Shown here in pieces: positions 8,010 to 16,067 of a stretch of 34,934 nt of DNA. Both the position numbers and the translations under genes were made by a program. The stretch spans positions 1-34,934 of the forward strand of contig CAISGE010000024.1 in the NCBI GenBank assembly GCA_903884815.1, given 5' to 3'. The DNA is from Candidatus Omnitrophota bacterium. Its GTDB lineage: Bacteria; Omnitrophota; Omnitrophia; Omnitrophales; Aquincolibacteriaceae. Below the pieces are notes generated by a model. The model saw only the letters and a list, made by a program, of their open reading frames with translations. It ran no database searches and was not told the DNA's origin. The first letter of the stretch is position 1, and the number at the start of each line of letters is the position of its first letter.

Positions 8010-8786
8010 ATGGATAAGAATCCGTTGAAATTGAAACTGAAACGTAATGAACAAACCCTGGGCTGCTGGGTCACGCTGGCCCATCCTCTGATCCCGGAGA
8101 TCCTGGCTCCGGCGGGATTCGATTGGCTGTGTGTGGATATGGAGCACAGTTCGATCGACCTCGGAGATCTTCTCCCTTTGATTATCTCCATTGAAGCGAA
8201 CGGCATGGTCCCCCTGGTTCGCGTAGGGGAGAACAATCCGAACGTGATCAAACGCGTGATGGATGCCGGTGCGTACGGTGTTATTGTTCCGAATGTCAAT
8301 ACGCCTGAGGAAGCAAAGGCCGCGGTGAGTGCGGTGAAGTATCCGCCGGCGGGCACTCGCGGAGTGGGGCTCTATCGCGCGCAGGGCTTTGGACGTAAGT
8401 TTGAAGATTATAAAAAATGGCTCGCCAAGGACAGCGTGGTCATTGTCCAGATCGAGCATATCAATGCCGTGAACTGTGTTGAGGAGATATTCTCTGTCCC
8501 GGGCATTGATGGCTTTTTGATCGGCCCCTATGATCTTTCCGGCTCCATGGGGATGCCGGGGGCGTTGACGCATCCGAAAGTGGAAAAAGCGGTCGCCCGC
8601 GTGATGGCCGCGGCCAGGAAATACAAGATCCCGGCCGGGTACCATTCCGTCGCAGCGGACCCGCGCGTGGCTCGCCAAAGGATCAAACAGGGTTTTCGCT
8701 TTCTAGGATTCAGCCTGGATTCCATCTTTCTCGGCACTGCCGCCGTGAATGCCGTCGCGGAACTGAAGAGGGGCCTGAAAAAATGA
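8010..8786 (+). CDS. HpcH/HpaI-family class II pyruvate aldolase
   Basis: A 258-aa protein of the HpcH/HpaI family, metal-dependent aldolases that join or split pyruvate (or a related 2-keto acid) and an aldehyde. All expected catalytic positions are present: H46 in DMEHSSID, R71 in LVRVGENN, E149 in QIEH and D175 in IGPYDLSG. The start at 8010 is supported by GGAGGG at 8000-8005; the frame is open further upstream but without a ribosome site. It is first in a run of six genes with 4-bp overlaps that includes a HAD phosphatase and a KdsB-like CMP transferase. I infer a biosynthetic role, adding pyruvate to a sugar aldehyde to make a 2-keto-3-deoxy acid, rather than aromatic catabolism. The aldehyde substrate is unknown. 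Confidence 0.9.
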   Translation: MDKNPLKLKLKRNEQTLGCWVTLAHPLIPEILAPAGFDWLCVDMEHSSIDLGDLLPLIISIEANGMVPLVRVGENNPNVIKRVMDAGAYGVIVPNVNTPEEAKAAVSAVKYPPAGTRGVGLYRAQGFGRKFEDYKKWLAKDSVVIVQIEHINAVNCVEEIFSVPGIDGFLIGPYDLSGSMGMPGALTHPKVEKAVARVMAAARKYKIPAGYHSVAADPRVARQRIKQGFRFLGFSLDSIFLGTAAVNAVAELKRGLKK

Positions 8787-9691
8787 AGGTGACCACCAAT
8801 ACCTCCTCCTTCGGTCAACAGGACAAGAGGCCACTCGAACTTCTCCGAGCCAAAGGATTGGAACCCGTTATGAACCCGCACAAACGGGCCATGACTCCTG
8901 AGGAAACGGTTTCCTTCTGCGCGGATGCGGACGGCATTATTGCGGGGACGGAAACGCTCGATGCGGGAGTGCTTTCGAAATTGCCCCGGCTCAAGGTTAT
9001 TTCCCGTTGCGGGACGGGGATGAACAATGTGGACCAGAAAACCGCTGCGGCGCGTGGCATCAAGGTGTTCAACACTCCGGGTGGACCGACAGCGGCAGTG
9101 GCGGAGCTGGTCGTCGGGCTGATGCTCTCCCTGTTACGAAGGACCAACGATATGGACCGGAAACTTCGCGCGGGGACATGGGAAAAGAAAATGGGGAATC
9201 TTCTGTCGGGGAAGACTGTCGGGATCCTTGGATTCGGACGTATCGGGCGGAAAGTCGCGGAATTACTGCTTCCTTTTGGCGTGCAGATCCTCTATACGGA
9301 TCCGCTAGAGGCCGGAAAAGAGTGGAATGCCGTAAAAGTTCCTTTGGCCGGGTTACTGGAAAAGGCCGATATTGTCACTTTGCACGCGGCAGTAGACGAT
9401 GGAAAAGCGATTCTGGGCGAGGCCGAGATCTCCAAGATGAAAAAGGGGGCCTGGCTCATGAATCTTTCCCGGGGTGAAGCTCTGGATGAGAATGCCTTGT
9501 GCCTTGCTTTGAAAGCGGGTCGTTTAAGCGGCGCGGCGCTTGATGTTTTTCGCCAGGAACCGTATGCAGGGCCTTTGAAGGATCTTGAGAATGTTATTTT
9601 GACGCCGCATATCGGTTCCTACGCCGCGGAGGCACGGGTGCTGATGGAGATCGAGTCTGCGGAAAACCTATTGAAAGGGCTGGGTCTATGA
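8783..9691 (+). CDS. D-2-hydroxyacid dehydrogenase (phosphoglycerate dehydrogenase-like)
   Basis: A 302-aa NAD-dependent D-isomer-specific 2-hydroxyacid dehydrogenase. The Rossmann motif GFGRIG is at 150-155 and the catalytic triad is R230 (NLSRGEALDE), E259 (FRQEPY) and H276 (TPHIGS). The N-terminal part (RCGTGMNNVDQKTAAARG) is the family's substrate-binding domain. It lacks the ACT or regulatory tail of many SerA proteins, fitting a pathway-specific enzyme rather than serine biosynthesis. The ATG overlaps the aldolase stop by 4 bp and its stop overlaps the next SDR by 4 bp. In this context it may reduce or oxidise a 2-keto/2-hydroxy acid that feeds or drains the ulosonate route (inference). 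Confidence 0.9.
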   Translation: MKVTTNTSSFGQQDKRPLELLRAKGLEPVMNPHKRAMTPEETVSFCADADGIIAGTETLDAGVLSKLPRLKVISRCGTGMNNVDQKTAAARGIKVFNTPGGPTAAVAELVVGLMLSLLRRTNDMDRKLRAGTWEKKMGNLLSGKTVGILGFGRIGRKVAELLLPFGVQILYTDPLEAGKEWNAVKVPLAGLLEKADIVTLHAAVDDGKAILGEAEISKMKKGAWLMNLSRGEALDENALCLALKAGRLSGAALDVFRQEPYAGPLKDLENVILTPHIGSYAAEARVLMEIESAENLLKGLGL

Positions 9692-10602
9692 AAGCACTGG
9701 TGTTCGGCGGAGCGGGTTTTCTCGGGAGCCACGTGGCGGATGCACTTGTTCAAGCGGGCCATGACGTCACGGTTTTTGATAAGGAGCGTTCGCCCTTCAT
9801 TCTCCCCCAACAGAAGATGATCGTGGGGGATATCCTTGACGAGCATGCTGTCTCGGCCTGCGTGAAAGGCCAGGATATTGTTTATAACTTTGCCGGGATC
9901 GCGGATATTGACGAAGCCGCGGCACATCCTCTCGAAGCGGTCAAGAGCAACATCTTGGGGAATGCGTTGATCCTGGAGGCGTGCCGGGCGGCCCGGGTGA
10001 AACGTTTTATATTCGCGAGCTCCCTTTACGTCTACGGAAAGAGCGGGTCATTTTACCGCAGCACCAAACTGGCCAGTGAACTTTTGATCGAGAACTACAA
10101 TGAAGTTTACGGCCTGCCTTTTACGATCCTCCGCTACGGCTCTCTTTACGGCCCGCGCTCGGGTTCAACGAACGCGATCAACCGTTTCATTGCCCAGGCT
10201 CTCAAAGACGGCAAGATCGTACGGCATGGCGACGGCGATGAACTGCGGGAGTATATCCATGTGCTTGACGCGGCCAAAGGCAGCGTGGCGATCCTGTCCG
10301 AAGAATTCGCGAACCAGAATGTGATGCTGGCCGGTCAGCAGCAAATGCGGATCCGGGATCTCCTGACGATGATCCGGGAGATGTTCGACGGAAAGATCCA
10401 TATCGAATACGCTCCGGCGACCGAGAGCTATCATTATGAGATCACGCCTTACGTTTTTGCGCCCAGAGTCGCCAAACGGCTGGTCCAGACCACCTATCTT
10501 GATCTGGGACAGGGAATTCTCGATATGATCCATGGCATGGCGCGCGAAGCGGACGGTGCGGGACGCACCAAGCCCGGGACGGGGAGTAAAGGCCAGGCAT
10601 GA
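9688..10602 (+). CDS. NAD-dependent epimerase/dehydratase (extended SDR)
   Basis: A 304-aa extended SDR of the nucleotide-sugar epimerase/dehydratase type. The cofactor motif GGAGFLG is at 7-13, followed by YNFAG, SSLYVYG (121-127 region) and the catalytic pair Y123/K127 in FYRSTKLASE. The stretch between VYG and the catalytic Tyr is only about five residues, much shorter than the loop in UDP-glucose epimerases, so the substrate pocket may differ. It carries the family's LRYGSLYGPRSG and REYIHVLD segments. It is coupled by 4-bp overlaps to the dehydrogenase before and the HAD gene after. Probable role: epimerisation or reduction of the sugar acceptor for the aldolase (inference). Confidence 0.88.
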   Translation: MKALVFGGAGFLGSHVADALVQAGHDVTVFDKERSPFILPQQKMIVGDILDEHAVSACVKGQDIVYNFAGIADIDEAAAHPLEAVKSNILGNALILEACRAARVKRFIFASSLYVYGKSGSFYRSTKLASELLIENYNEVYGLPFTILRYGSLYGPRSGSTNAINRFIAQALKDGKIVRHGDGDELREYIHVLDAAKGSVAILSEEFANQNVMLAGQQQMRIRDLLTMIREMFDGKIHIEYAPATESYHYEITPYVFAPRVAKRLVQTTYLDLGQGILDMIHGMAREADGAGRTKPGTGSKGQA

Positions 10603-11261
10603 TCAAGGCGGTTATTTTCGATTTTGACGGGGTCATCCTCGAGTCCGTGGATGTCAAAGGATGGGCTTTTCAGAAGCTATTTGAAAATTATCCGGCTGTG
10701 CAGGCCCGTATTCTTGCGTTCCATCATGAGAACGGCGGACTTCCGCGTTCGAATAAGATACGGCATATTCTCAAGGAATTCCTCGGACTTCCCGCCGATG
10801 ATGCGGTCGTGGAGGCTTATTGCGACCGGTTCAGCGGGCTTGTTTTTCAGAGAGTGGTGGATTCGCCTTTTGTCCCCGGCGCGTTTGAGGCCCTGGAAGC
10901 TTTTGCGGGTAAGCTCGCGATGTTCGTCGTGTCCGGGACGCCTCACGAGGAAATGAATCGTATCGTCGACGCGAAAGGGCTTCGCAAGTATTTCCGGGGG
11001 ATCTATGGCTCCCCGGAGAGTAAAACCGAGTGGACCAGGCGCATTTTGGCTGAGAATACCCTGACCCCGCGCGAAGTCCTATGGATCGGGGACGCGGCAA
11101 GCGACCATCGCGCGGCCCAACCCCACGGGATACGCTTTGTTCTGCGTTCTTGGGCGGGTAATCAGGATGTGTTCCGGGATCTTCTGGTGGATTTTAAAAT
11201 GAACGACCTTACCGGCTTGCCTGCTTTGGTCAGCCGTCTGAACAAGGAGGATAGATCGTGA
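10599..11261 (+). CDS. HAD-family phosphatase
   Basis: A 220-aa haloacid dehalogenase-superfamily hydrolase with all four motifs: DFDGVI (D8 nucleophile, D10 general acid), VVSGTP (S112), K142 in ESK and IGDAASD (D165, D169). A helical cap insert (about 15-90) places it in the phosphoglycolate-phosphatase-like branch, unlike the capless KdsC that dephosphorylates Kdo-8-phosphate. It sits directly before the KdsB-like gene with 4-bp overlaps on both sides, the position expected for a phosphatase acting on a phosphorylated ulosonic acid before CMP activation. That assignment is by context; other sugar phosphates are possible. Confidence 0.88.
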   Translation: MIKAVIFDFDGVILESVDVKGWAFQKLFENYPAVQARILAFHHENGGLPRSNKIRHILKEFLGLPADDAVVEAYCDRFSGLVFQRVVDSPFVPGAFEALEAFAGKLAMFVVSGTPHEEMNRIVDAKGLRKYFRGIYGSPESKTEWTRRILAENTLTPREVLWIGDAASDHRAAQPHGIRFVLRSWAGNQDVFRDLLVDFKMNDLTGLPALVSRLNKEDRS

Positions 11262-12037
11262 ATATTGTCGGTGTGATCCCTGCCCGTATGAGCGCGACCC
11301 GGTTCCCCAATAAGCCTTTGGCCAAGATCTGCGGGCTGCCGATGATCGAGCATGTGTACAAGCGTTGCGCGATGTCGCCGGCCTTATCGAGTCTCTACAT
11401 CGCGACTTGTGATGAAGAGGTTGTCAGGGTGACGGAGGCTTTCGGCGGCAAAGCGGTCATGACCAAGGATACGCATCAACGCGCCTCGGATCGCGTGGCG
11501 GAAGCGGTCGAGAAGATCGAAGCCTCGACGGGAAAGCGGATCGATATCGTGGTGATGATCCAGGGGGATGAGCCGATGGTGTTCCCGGAGATGCTGGATA
11601 TGGCGGTGGCTCCGATCGTCCGCGAAAAGGATATCTTTGTCACGAACCTGGCCGCGAAGATCACCTCCAGCGAGGAGCACGAGGATTTTAACTGCATCAA
11701 AGTGGTGGTCGACCGCCAATTCAACGCCCTCTATTTTTCGCGCAAGGCCATCCCGTCTTTCAAGGACCGCTCGGCGCAGGTCGATCTTTACAAACAGGTC
11801 TGCATCATTCCGTTCCAGAGGGATTTCCTTTACAAGTATTCAGCTTTGGAACCGACGCCACTCGAAAAGGCGGAATCTATTGATATGCTCCGCGTCCTGG
11901 AGCATGGTTACAAGGTCCGGATGGTTCCTTTCGATCTTATGACCTACAGCGTGGATACGCCGGAAGATCTCGCTCGTGTCGAACTACTGATGCGCAAGGA
12001 TCCCTTGAACGCTAAATACAACACGAAGGGCCGGTGA
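11258..12037 (+). CDS. KdsB-like 3-deoxy-ulosonate cytidylyltransferase
   Basis: A 259-aa protein of the KdsB family, which transfers CMP from CTP to a 2-keto-3-deoxy sugar acid. Signatures seen: IPARMSATRFPNKPL (7-21), IQGDEP (101-106, with metal-binding D104), EPTPLEKAESIDMLRVLEHG and SVDTPEDL (231-238, second metal ligand D233). In Kdo-specific KdsB a segment reads roughly HIGxYAYR; here the aligned stretch reads KQVCIIPFQR (179-188), so the ulosonic acid may not be Kdo itself. The GTG start overlaps the HAD stop by 4 bp (GTGA) and follows AAGGAGG. A housekeeping kdsB would more usually lie with lpxK or kdsA; here it sits among glycan genes, favouring a surface-polymer-specific role. Confidence 0.9.
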   Translation: MNIVGVIPARMSATRFPNKPLAKICGLPMIEHVYKRCAMSPALSSLYIATCDEEVVRVTEAFGGKAVMTKDTHQRASDRVAEAVEKIEASTGKRIDIVVMIQGDEPMVFPEMLDMAVAPIVREKDIFVTNLAAKITSSEEHEDFNCIKVVVDRQFNALYFSRKAIPSFKDRSAQVDLYKQVCIIPFQRDFLYKYSALEPTPLEKAESIDMLRVLEHGYKVRMVPFDLMTYSVDTPEDLARVELLMRKDPLNAKYNTKGR

Positions 12038-12975
12038 GCATGGCTGCCAAAAGCTATCTCGTTACCGGGGCGGCCGGGTTCATCGGCGCGGCGATCGCCC
12101 GTTGCCTGCTTCAAGAGCGATCGGAGGTTTGGACGATCGATAATCTGTCCACGGGGTTCGCCGAGAGCATCCCCGCCGGGGTGAAGTTCATTCAAGGCAA
12201 CTGCCAGGACGCCGAAGTGATCGCGCGGCTTGGGGATAAACGCTTTGACGCGATCCTCCATATCGCCGGACAATCCTCGGGGGAGATCAGTTTTGATGAT
12301 CCGTCGTACGATCTCCGGACGAACACAGAAGCCACTTTGCGTCTGATCAAGTTCGGTCTGGAACATGGGTGCTCCCGGTTTATTTATGCCAGCACGATGT
12401 CTGTCTACGGCGATGTGCCTGAGACGCCTATTCCGGAAACCTGGGAACCCCGGCCGCTGTCTTTCTACGGCGTCGGGAAACTGGCCAGTGAACATTACCT
12501 TCGGATCTACCAGTCCAAGGGTCTGCGGCCGACGGCCCTGCGTTTCTTCAATGTCTACGGACCTTTTCAGAACATGAAGAACCTGCGCCAGGGGATGGTG
12601 AGTATTTTTCTTGCCCAGCTGATCAAGCACGACAAGGTCGCGGTCAAAGGGGCGCTTGACCGGTTTCGCGATTTTATTTATATCGACGACGTTGTGGAAA
12701 GCGTGGTTTCGATCATCGATAAGCCGGAAACATTCGGGGGCGTTTTCAATATCGCGTCCGGCAAGAAAACCACGGTCGGGGAGCTTCTGAGTCTGATGAA
12801 AAAACAGTCCGGGATCGACAAAGAGATCGTGATCGCTCCGGGAACTCCGGGGGATCAGCGCGGGATCCAGGCCGATGTGTCCCTTGCGCGGAAGGTTTTT
12901 GGATTTGAGGCGAAATGGACGCTGGAACGGGGACTGGCGGAGATGATCCGTTGGGCCAAGTCCACAACGTGGTGA
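12034..12975 (+). CDS. NAD-dependent epimerase/dehydratase (GalE-like SDR)
   Basis: A 313-aa extended SDR with cofactor motif GAAGFIG, the NAD-binding acidic end IDNLSTG, ASTMSVYG and the catalytic pair in FYGVGKLASE (YxxxK). FNVYGPFQN and DFIYIDDVV are typical of UDP-glucose/UDP-GlcNAc 4-epimerases. I chose the GTG at 12034 because it continues the series of 4-bp overlaps; the ATG at 12040 is the alternative and would shorten the protein by two residues. It is the sixth gene of the coupled run. The substrate is not determined: it may make a nucleotide sugar or modify the CMP-ulosonate precursor. Confidence 0.9.
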   Translation: MSMAAKSYLVTGAAGFIGAAIARCLLQERSEVWTIDNLSTGFAESIPAGVKFIQGNCQDAEVIARLGDKRFDAILHIAGQSSGEISFDDPSYDLRTNTEATLRLIKFGLEHGCSRFIYASTMSVYGDVPETPIPETWEPRPLSFYGVGKLASEHYLRIYQSKGLRPTALRFFNVYGPFQNMKNLRQGMVSIFLAQLIKHDKVAVKGALDRFRDFIYIDDVVESVVSIIDKPETFGGVFNIASGKKTTVGELLSLMKKQSGIDKEIVIAPGTPGDQRGIQADVSLARKVFGFEAKWTLERGLAEMIRWAKSTTW

Positions 12976-12982
12976 GGATATC

Positions 12983-13888
12983 GTGACGACACCTTCATGC
13001 AGATTCTGCAATGCGGCTGCCTTGGAGCAAACCATTAAAGGCCGGAACGTCTACGGTGGCAGGCCCGAGCAGCATTTCTGGCTTTGCACCGTTTGCGGCA
13101 TGATCTATCTCGATCCGCCCCTTGGGGAGAAAGAAGAGGGGGAGTTTTATAATAAGGAATTCGAGAAGTTCATGGCAAAGCGGGCAGGCGGCGATATGGA
13201 CTGGACCGGAGCCGACAAACATGTCCAATCGAATCAACGCGAAGTCCTTCGACGGATGCCTCTTCTTCTGAAACATCTCAAGCCCGGCCAGCGTGTCCTT
13301 GAGGTCGGCTGTTCTTCGGGTTTCATGCTGAGCGCCCTGAAGGAAAAGGGCATGGACGTGACCGGCTTGGACCCTTCGGGAGGCTTTATCGATTATGTCC
13401 GGGGCAAAGGGATCTCCGTTTTTCAAACTTTAGAGGAGCTCAAGCGGTCCGGATGCGCCAAATTCGACGCCGTGATCCACTATTATGTGCTGGAGCATAT
13501 CCGTTATCCGGAGGCCTTCGTTCGGGATTATTTGGAACTGACCCACCCGGACGGAAAAATGATCTTCGAAGTTCCCTGCGCGACAGATCCTCTGGTTGAA
13601 CTTTATCAGATCCCCGCTTTTGAGGACTTTTACTGGTCGGTCGCGCATCATTGGTATTTCACACGGGAAAGTATGGCGAGAGTTCTGGAAAAGACAGGAT
13701 TTTCCTTCGAACTTTTTCCGGATCAGCGCTACGATCTCTCCAACCATATGACCTGGATGCTTAATGGCAAGCCGGGGGGACTTGGGCGCTGGAGCGATGT
13801 CTTTGGAGAGACGCTGGACCGTCAATATAAAGAACGTCTAAAAGAACAGTGGCTTTGCGACACCATTGTCGCGGTCGTTCATCGATAA
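12983..13888 (+). CDS. Class I SAM methyltransferase with N-terminal zinc finger
   Basis: A 301-aa protein starting with two CxxC pairs (C6/C9, C35/C38), a zinc-ribbon arrangement common in sugar C-methyltransferases. A Rossmann SAM domain follows: motif I VLEVGCSSG (105-113), an acidic residue in VTGLDPSGG and YYVLEHIRYP. Related proteins methylate deoxysugars or glycan termini; the substrate here is unknown. The GTG start (12983) is supported by GAGG at 12974-12977. It follows the SDR by 7 bp and is probably the last gene of the operon starting at 8010. Together with the ulosonate genes it suggests a methylated or branched sugar. Confidence 0.87.
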   Translation: MTTPSCRFCNAAALEQTIKGRNVYGGRPEQHFWLCTVCGMIYLDPPLGEKEEGEFYNKEFEKFMAKRAGGDMDWTGADKHVQSNQREVLRRMPLLLKHLKPGQRVLEVGCSSGFMLSALKEKGMDVTGLDPSGGFIDYVRGKGISVFQTLEELKRSGCAKFDAVIHYYVLEHIRYPEAFVRDYLELTHPDGKMIFEVPCATDPLVELYQIPAFEDFYWSVAHHWYFTRESMARVLEKTGFSFELFPDQRYDLSNHMTWMLNGKPGGLGRWSDVFGETLDRQYKERLKEQWLCDTIVAVVHR

Positions 13889-13901
13889 AAAGGTTACGGC
13901 A

Positions 13902-14525
13902 ATGAGAAGACTCCTTACCACTCTTTTGGAAATATTTTATGCCTTGCCTATGTCCAGGCGCCTGATCGTAAGGCTGCTGCACAAAATGCAGAGGAACGAG
14001 ATGGACAATGCGGCTTTAAGGAGAATATTTAAGAAATATCACAATGTGACTATCGGGGAGTGCACATATGGTGGATGCTTTGACCCGCAAAGGGTACCGT
14101 CAGGAACGACGATCGGCCGTTTTTGTTCCATCGCTTCGGAATTGATGATTATTCCATCGGATCATCTGGTGGCGTTGGTTTCAACTCACCCTTTTTTGTT
14201 TAAACCCGCTTTTGGCGTTGTTGAGAAAGATCCCCGCCCAGCATCAGCTTTAACCATAGGTAATGATGTGTGGATTGGATATCGTGTCACCATATTGCCT
14301 TCGGTCAAGCATATCGGACATGGCGCTGTGTTGGCGGCAGGCGCGGTTGTCACGCATGACGTCCCTCCCTTTGCAGTCGTCGGGGGCGTTCCGGCGAAAA
14401 TCATTAAATACCGTTTTGACGGAGAAACTGCAAACCGGATACTCCAGTCTCGCTGGTGGGATTGGCCGCAAGAAAAGATATTTGCAGAATACCAAAAGTT
14501 TCTTTTTCCTGAGTCGTTTACCTGA
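13902..14525 (+). CDS. CatB-like hexapeptide-repeat acyltransferase
   Basis: A 207-aa left-handed beta-helix acyltransferase. Hexapeptide-type repeats run from about 60 (TIGECTYGG, TIGRFCSIASE) to 170 (LTIGNDVWIGYRVTILP, IGHGAVLAAGAVVTHDVPPF), ending in the family-typical VGGVPAKIIKYRF. The STHPF segment with its His resembles the CatB/VatD-type active region. The likely reaction is O- or N-acetylation of a sugar with acetyl-CoA. The frame is open from 13866, but the ATG at 13902 with AAGG at 13890-13893 avoids overlap with the preceding methyltransferase and gives the usual N-terminus. Base composition looks lower in G+C than the preceding operon, marking a seam. Confidence 0.88.
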   Translation: MRRLLTTLLEIFYALPMSRRLIVRLLHKMQRNEMDNAALRRIFKKYHNVTIGECTYGGCFDPQRVPSGTTIGRFCSIASELMIIPSDHLVALVSTHPFLFKPAFGVVEKDPRPASALTIGNDVWIGYRVTILPSVKHIGHGAVLAAGAVVTHDVPPFAVVGGVPAKIIKYRFDGETANRILQSRWWDWPQEKIFAEYQKFLFPESFT

Positions 14526-14547
14526 TTCGCAAAAGTGAGGATACCCC

Positions 14548-15384
14548 GTGAGCCTGAAGCGAAAAATATTTGATTTTTTTTCTGTGAGGGCGGTGCGCGC
14601 CGCAGTAAAACAAGATCGACAGTTACAGCTCATGTGGAACCTGTCCGCGAGCGTACTGCCTGACCTAAAAGATCATTTTGCTACATGCCAAGTGAGCGCT
14701 GAGGACCAGGTGCGCTTGCGGTTACTTCTATGTGCCCAGGCTGTTTTTGTGCATCGCGTTATCGACGCGCTCACGAAGAAGAACTGTGAAGTCAACGGTT
14801 GGGTTGATGTGGGTGATTCGGACGGCGCAGCCCGTTTATTGTTTTTGAAAAACGCATCTCATTTGAAAGGATTTAGGACGTTCGGGGTGAATTTTGAGCC
14901 GGAGGCCGTTGAGCTGATCCGATCGAAGGGCCTTGAAGCTGAGTGCATGAATGCCATGGATCTTCACAAGAAGGGACTATCGTTCGATATCGTTTCCCTT
15001 TTTGAGACATTAGAGCATATGCCAGATCCCGTGGGCTTTTTGGAGAGAATCCACCAAGTTGTTGGCCTTCGCTTGCTGATCTCGGTCCCGCTCATCCGGT
15101 CGAGCCGTGTGGGTTTGAATTATCTGACTCATAAGTGGAATCCTGAATGGAAACCGGGTTATTCAAACAACCATTTTTTTGAGTTCTCGCCGCGTGATTG
15201 GAATAAGTTGTTTAAACATGCGGGTTGGACTGTTGAGACGGAATGGAAAGTTCGCCAATTCCCAAAGAGCGGTCCCTTGAACTGGTTGATGTCTTTTGCC
15301 TGGCGTAAGATCAGTTTTGAGGGGTTTTGGTTCGTTTCTCTAAAGAAGGACGAAACTTTCTCAAGCAGATTTTCGAAAGGGTAA
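14548..15384 (+). CDS. Methyltransferase-like protein with degenerate motif I
   Basis: A 278-aa protein with the layout of a class I SAM methyltransferase: GWVDVGDSDGAARLLF at the motif I position, an acidic strand end in TFGVNFEPEAV and the post-motif SLFETLEHMPDPVGFLERI. Motif I reads GDSDG rather than the usual GxGxG, so SAM binding may be altered. The first 85 residues are helical and unlike catalytic domains I recognise. The GTG start at 14548 is preceded by GAGGA at a suitable distance; the gap to the acyltransferase is 22 bp. Probably a glycan methyltransferase or an inactive relative. Confidence 0.7.
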   Translation: MSLKRKIFDFFSVRAVRAAVKQDRQLQLMWNLSASVLPDLKDHFATCQVSAEDQVRLRLLLCAQAVFVHRVIDALTKKNCEVNGWVDVGDSDGAARLLFLKNASHLKGFRTFGVNFEPEAVELIRSKGLEAECMNAMDLHKKGLSFDIVSLFETLEHMPDPVGFLERIHQVVGLRLLISVPLIRSSRVGLNYLTHKWNPEWKPGYSNNHFFEFSPRDWNKLFKHAGWTVETEWKVRQFPKSGPLNWLMSFAWRKISFEGFWFVSLKKDETFSSRFSKG

Positions 15385-15393
15385 CGATTCGCT

Positions 15394-16041
15394 ATGAAAA
15401 GAAAACAATGGATGGACGCCACAGTTCCCATTAAGTCCGGGATGATCTCCTGGCCGAACAATCCCATCGTTAGCGTTTCGGTATTTAAAAGTATAAAAAA
15501 TGGCGGCAGTTCCAATGTGTCGCTTTTGACCTTGGGAAGCCATACAGGCACGCATGTTGATGCTCCGCGGCATTTTCTTGATGGAGCGGCTTCCGTGGAT
15601 GACATGCCTGCCGAACTCATGATGGGTAAGGTTCGCGTGATAGAAATTAAAGATCCCGTTGCGATCGATGTCCAGGAGTTGAAGGCGAAAAAAATACGTT
15701 CCGGGCAGAAGGTTTTTTTTCGAACGCGCAATTCAAAAGCATCATGGTGGCAGAATGGCTTTGCTGAGGATTTTGTTTTTCTAACGCTTGCGGCTGCAGA
15801 GTATCTAGTATCCCGAAGGGTGAGTATGGTGGGAATCGACAGCCTTTCTGTGGGTGGGTACGGCCAGCCAGAGGGCAAGGCCGTTCATAAGGCTATGTTG
15901 AGCAGTGGGATATGGATCGTGGAGGGGTTGGATCTCACCCGGGCCCGCCCTGGACGTTACGACATCCTCTGTTTTCCGTTAAAGATCCATGAGGGCGATG
16001 CGGCGCCGGCCCGGGTTCTGTTGCGCGCTCTGAAAAGTTAA
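15394..16041 (+). CDS. Cyclase/kynurenine formamidase-family hydrolase
   Basis: A 215-aa protein with the metal-binding signature HTGTHVDAPRHF (H50, H54, D56, H60), diagnostic of the cyclase family that includes bacterial kynurenine formamidase (KynB), isatin hydrolase and polyketide cyclase-like proteins. MVGIDSLSVGG and the C-terminal AAPARVLLRAL fit the family. No tryptophan-degradation gene is nearby; it lies between a methyltransferase-like gene and a putative glycosyltransferase. It could hydrolyse an amide, formamide or lactam on a sugar (inference), or be a passenger. It is separated by 9 bp and 26 bp from its neighbours, so it is probably co-transcribed. Confidence 0.88.
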   Translation: MKRKQWMDATVPIKSGMISWPNNPIVSVSVFKSIKNGGSSNVSLLTLGSHTGTHVDAPRHFLDGAASVDDMPAELMMGKVRVIEIKDPVAIDVQELKAKKIRSGQKVFFRTRNSKASWWQNGFAEDFVFLTLAAAEYLVSRRVSMVGIDSLSVGGYGQPEGKAVHKAMLSSGIWIVEGLDLTRARPGRYDILCFPLKIHEGDAAPARVLLRALKS

Positions 16042-16067
16042 TTAGAAAATCACGAGAAATATCCTCA

